Origin: Ovis canadensis
Lineage: Eukaryota; Chordata; Mammalia; Artiodactyla; Bovidae
Reading direction: 5' to 3'
Length of the DNA: 64,000 nt
NCBI RefSeq assembly: GCF_042477335.2
Contig: NC_091251.1
Coordinates: forward strand, 32,814,501 to 32,878,500
The first letter of the stretch is position 1. Each line of letters starts with the position of its first letter. Under the pieces are notes generated by a model. That model ran no database searches. It was given only the letters and a program-made list of their open reading frames with translations, and was not told the origin of the DNA. Of this stretch, positions 60,202-64,000 are shown piece by piece. Position numbers and translations under genes: made by a program.

Positions 60202-62169
60202 CTGGCCGGGCAAGGGGAGAGGAGTGAGGGGCCAGCATCACCAAGGTGCGAGTGAGTAGCCTCAGGACCCTACAGGACACCGGTGGACTTGAGTTCACAG
60301 GTTTGTTCCCCCTGTTGAGGGCCAAAGCTGGATCTGGGTGAGCACAGCTGGTTCGGGCCATCTGCCTGTTTTCCACCCCTTCAGTGCCTCTGGCAGAGGG
60401 AAGGTGCCTTCCAGCCCTGCACCCAGTCCATTCACACACAGCCCCTCCTGTCCCAAAGCCAGCTGCTGTTCTGGGGGGCAGCCCTATTTCTCAGAGTTGG
60501 ATCTTCCTTTGATTGGGGACCATTTGAAACAGGGCTGAGAGACTCCAGCAAGTCCATTCAGTGGCGGGATGAGCAGCCCACTCACCCTTGGAGAGGAAAT
60601 TAGATGTGAGAACCGCAAACAGACTCTGCCCAGGCTTTCTGAAACATCCTGGACTGGCCTCTGCAGCAGGTCAGAAACTGGCCCCCATGGGTCTCTACCA
60701 CCCCACCCCTACACAGATAGCCCTAGAGCCTCCTCTCTCCTCCCTTTCCCCACTGCTTGATGAGTGGAGATCAATCCTGGCTTGTAGGGGAAGGAATAAA
60801 GCAAGCATTATTTGGTAAGCAGTAAGAAAACCATCCATCCTGGGCCCAGAGCTGCTTGTTAAATGCACTCGGGCTGCAGAGGTCAGTGCACCTGCCTGGC
60901 CCTGCTCCGTACAGGTGGCCCTGCCTCAGGATGACCCCTCGCCGAGGCCGGGTCAGCACAGACACCGGCGATGAAGACAGTGAAGGAGGAAGGGAGACCC
61001 AGGCAGAGACACAGGGAGAAGACAGAGCAAGGCGGGGAGAGGAGATGCAGGCCAGAATCCAAACCAGCAAAACAACAACAGAAGCAAAGCGGGAGGACCA
61101 GAGACCCAGGGACAAAGACAGACGCAGTGAGTCATCAGGCCCCGGAGGCAGCTCCCGGCCCTCTCAGAGCTCTCTCCCTGGGGCCGGAGTGGCCAGTCAG
61201 TTCATTAACTAAGGAAGTCCCTCATTCAACAAACCTTTACTGAAGTCAACTGCTGTCCAGGGATATGCTAGGGGTTCGGCAAGGAGTGGGGTTGGTGAGT
61301 GCTCCAAAGTACAAGAGGAGAGCCAGGGTGAAGATGGCCGGCCAGGAGCCCGGCTCAGTGGGGTGTCTGCCTCATCGGGAGCCAGAGACCTGCTCAGTCA
61401 TTTTCCCCCTCTGGGTCTCAGTTTCTCAATCTGTGAACAGGGAGTTGGGCGGCTTATCTATCTCCAAGTTTCCTTCCATCTTTAAGGTTCTAGGACTCTG
61501 TGCTTAGAGGACTTGAGACACTCTTTGGGGGAGTCAGTGCCTAGGGATGCCCACTTCCCACAGCCCCAGACTAGGGGTGAAAGGAACTCTTGGCAGAGGC
61601 CTATGGAAGAGATGGGGGCATAAAGACCCCCAAGTTCCTGATTTGGACATCAAATGCTCTATGTGTCTTTGAGTAACTCACATAACCTCTCCGGACTTCA
61701 GCTTCAGTCACACCAAGGGGGTATGGAAATCCCGGCCCTGCCAGCCTCACTAGAGCTTTCTGGGGAGCAGTGAGAGGCCACTGCTCCCAATGCCCTAGGG
61801 CTCTCTGGGGGCACTGGTGATAGAAGTGACATCATCTCCCAGCTCTGAGCACCTACTACGTGTCAGGCTTTCCACCCACGAGATCATCACGGCCTGGATT
61901 TATAGATGACGGGCCCAAACGACCAGTCACTAGGGACCTGAGATTCCTACCCCCACCAGCCCTGCAACACTGCACACGGCTGAAGTGCTGCCATGATTTC
62001 TGGGCCTGGACAGCCAACGAGTATAAACTCCATCCTCCAGTCTGGTCACCCCTTCTTATGCCCTCCACTGCCCAGAATGACTCCTATACCTCAGAGAAGC
62101 TTGCATCCCCCTGAAACCTTTGTGTAAACCAAGCCCCATCTGAGAGCTGGTGGGAGCCCTGGCCTCAAG

Positions 62170-62212
62170 TAGGGGCTCTCAAACCCAAAGGTAGGGGCTC
62201 TCAAACCCAAAT
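62170..62212 (+). repeat. 22-bp two-copy tandem repeat
   Basis: TAGGGGCTCTCAAACCCAAA occurs twice with a 22-bp period. Confidence 0.85.
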
Positions 62213-62462
62213 GCACAGAAGTAGGGGATGTATATATACACATAACTGATTCATTTTGTCATGCAGCAGAAAATGACACAACCTTGTAAGGCAATTATAC
62301 TCTAATGAAAACAGACAAAAAAACCCCAGATGTGCATCAGCCAACTCCCAGTGTTCCATGCAGGAGGTCCTGGTGGGGCTCGAGAGTTGCATATCTGACA
62401 AGCTTCGAGATGGTTCACCTGCTGCTGGTGGTGCAGGAACAGACTTGGAGGACTACTGGCCT

Positions 62463-62684
62463 GGTGGACTGGATTTCCCAGGTGGCACAGTGGTAAAGAA
62501 CCCGCCTGCCAGTGCAGGAGTGGCAGAAGATGCCTGGTTCGATCCTTGGGTTAGGAAGATCCCCTGGAGTAGGAAATGGCAACTCACTCGAGCATTCTAG
62601 CCTGGAGAATCCCATGGACAGAGGAGCCTGGTGGGCTACAGTCCATGGGCTCCCAAAGAGTTGGATACAGCTGAACATGCATGC
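62463..62684 (+). mobile_element. Bov-tA SINE
   Basis: GATTTCCCAGGTGGCACAGT head with a full BovA body; an extra 'GTGGCAGAAGATG' word is inserted before the B box. Confidence 0.9.
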
Positions 62685-64000
62685 AATAGGCCTAGCAGAC
62701 TGGGGATTTAAGCTGGTGAAAAATAGCAGTCCAGGCACTGCCACCCTCAGGAAAGGCCCTGTGCCTCTGGGACAGCCGCACCCTCTAATTAGATTCCCTG
62801 ATCAAGCACTGCTGCTGAGAGTGCTGCTACCTGAGGGTGCGAGGATGACGGTAGGAACCTGGAGTCAAATGACTCGGCTGTGAGCTCACAGGGTTGGCTG
62901 AGGCCAAGCCGGGCCCCGAAGTTGGGTTCCTAATCCCCTGTGAGGAAGATGCAGGGTCCACAGAGCAAGAGCCCTAGAACCCTCAGATCAAGACCCTCTC
63001 CCTGCCCAAGAAGCCCTTGCCAGCCTCCTGCTCAGGAGGTCTTCAGGTTGTGGCCCTTCCCCCTTCTCTTTCAGAATGCCCTTCTCTGCTTCCATTCTGG
63101 GAGAGTGGAGGGAAGGAAGGGAAGGAGGGCTGGGCTCAGGTCCCAAGCCTGCCTCATCTTGGCCAAGAGGTTTGAGAGGCAAGTGATTTCCTTCTCCATA
63201 TCCCATTTCCTCCCCTGTAAAATAGGACGACATGCCTCTATTCACCAGATATTAGAGATGCAATAGATAGGAATGTGCTTTAAACTGCAGAGTCCGCACA
63301 GACACTTAAGAACCTGGACTCTGAAGCCAGACGTAGGGTCCAGCCTCACCACTTACAGGCTGTGTGACCTTAGCTCAGTTACTCAGCTTCTCTGGGCCTA
63401 AATGTCTTCATCCAAGGAGAATTCTAGTAGTATCTACTTGTTAAGGCTCTGGTAAGGAGTTAATGACTCGATGCACAGAGAGCACATAGAACAACATAGA
63501 CCTCTAATATCCACTGTGTACCTGTGGGTGCTAACATATGGCCAGGGCCCTGGCATCAGGTCCAAGAGCAAACGCGAGTCAGCTCTTTACCAAAGGAATG
63601 CCACTGTAACAGGGACATTTCCAGTGCCTGTGGCAGAATAATGGGATATTATTAGACCTTTCAAACTGCAGCACACGGGTGGCACCTATGTTCCCTCAAG
63701 TAAAGCTGTCTACAGACAGTATAGGAGAAGAGATACTACAGGTCAAATAGTTGAGCCTCACAGGCAACTCTTGGTCTACTCCACTGGGTGAGACATGTCA
63801 CACTCATAAGATGAATGACATAAGCGTGGGTCAGAAGGGAGTGACACGCCGTGGGGACCCAGATGGTACACAGGGCCCGGGTCAGTTCACAACCCCTGCT
63901 GCCCATCCCCGGTGCCTCATTTCACGGAGCCAGTGTGGAAGGCAGGAATGGGGGCAGGTCCCAGGCTAACTGCCTCTCTGCTTTGGCTGTCTTGAAATCT

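Larger units (their letters stand above)
60202..64000 (-). other. INSYN1: INSYN1 upstream intron (part)
   Basis: Between the acceptor and the window end I found no reverse-strand match to the coiled-coil-coding N-terminal exon. The stretch holds a Bov-tA (62463-62684), MIR-like pieces (about 61390-61500, 61660-61730, 61840-61950, 63310-63500), a short 22-bp duplication (62170-62212) and otherwise unremarkable sequence. That it is intronic is an inference from the splice acceptor at 60202. Confidence 0.6.

Overview
The window is nuclear DNA from a ruminant, almost certainly a bovid. It is dense in ruminant-specific retroelements: BovB (RTE-type LINE) fragments, Bov-tA and Bov-A2 SINEs, CHR-type tRNA-derived SINEs and an L1. 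Many of the young SINEs still have readable target-site duplications. The two protein-coding loci are the neighbours CD276 (B7-H3, plus strand) and INSYN1 (C15orf59, minus strand). This is the same order, orientation and about 25 kb spacing known from human 15q24; in cattle the region corresponds to chromosome 21 (inference from synteny). Most long open frames in the window are retroelement remnants or chance frames.

Layout. Positions 1-300 are a CpG-rich block that probably holds the non-coding first exon of CD276, with a consensus splice donor at 59. Intron 1 (59-21074) is full of repeats: four blocks of BovB fragments, another at its 3' end, Bov-tA, Bov-A2, L2, MIR and DNA-transposon fossils. 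CD276 coding exons run from 21129 to 33171 in nine pieces, and all internal junctions are phase 1. They encode a 533-residue 4Ig-B7-H3: signal peptide, IgV1, IgC1, IgV2, IgC2, transmembrane helix and short tail. The 3' UTR extends to a poly(A) signal at 34539 and carries an in-phase 42-bp degenerate tandem array and an 8-mer miR-29 seed match. From 34.6 to 59.4 kb is intergenic DNA with SINEs, an L1 carrying two younger insertions, and a head-to-head BovB pair. The last coding exon of INSYN1 lies at 59479-60201. The remainder to 64000 is its upstream intron; its N-terminal exon is not in the window.

Biology. CD276 is an immune-checkpoint ligand on the cell surface. INSYN1 is an intracellular protein of inhibitory postsynaptic sites. 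They are neighbours but not functionally linked.

Most notable observations: (1) the two IgV-IgC modules of CD276 are nearly identical, with about 436 bp showing no difference by eye, including intron sequence, which indicates very recent gene conversion; (2) the donor of the IgC1 exon has shifted and is weak, and all exons are symmetric, which would allow 2Ig isoforms without frame loss; (3) the 42-bp array in the CD276 3' UTR; (4) two TQT motifs near the C-terminus of INSYN1 that resemble LC8 dynein light chain sites, and an RVxF-like PP1 docking motif; (5) a perfect 16-bp inverted repeat inside a BovB that looks like a template-switch mutation. I found no unknown multigene system. All alignments and identities were made by eye.
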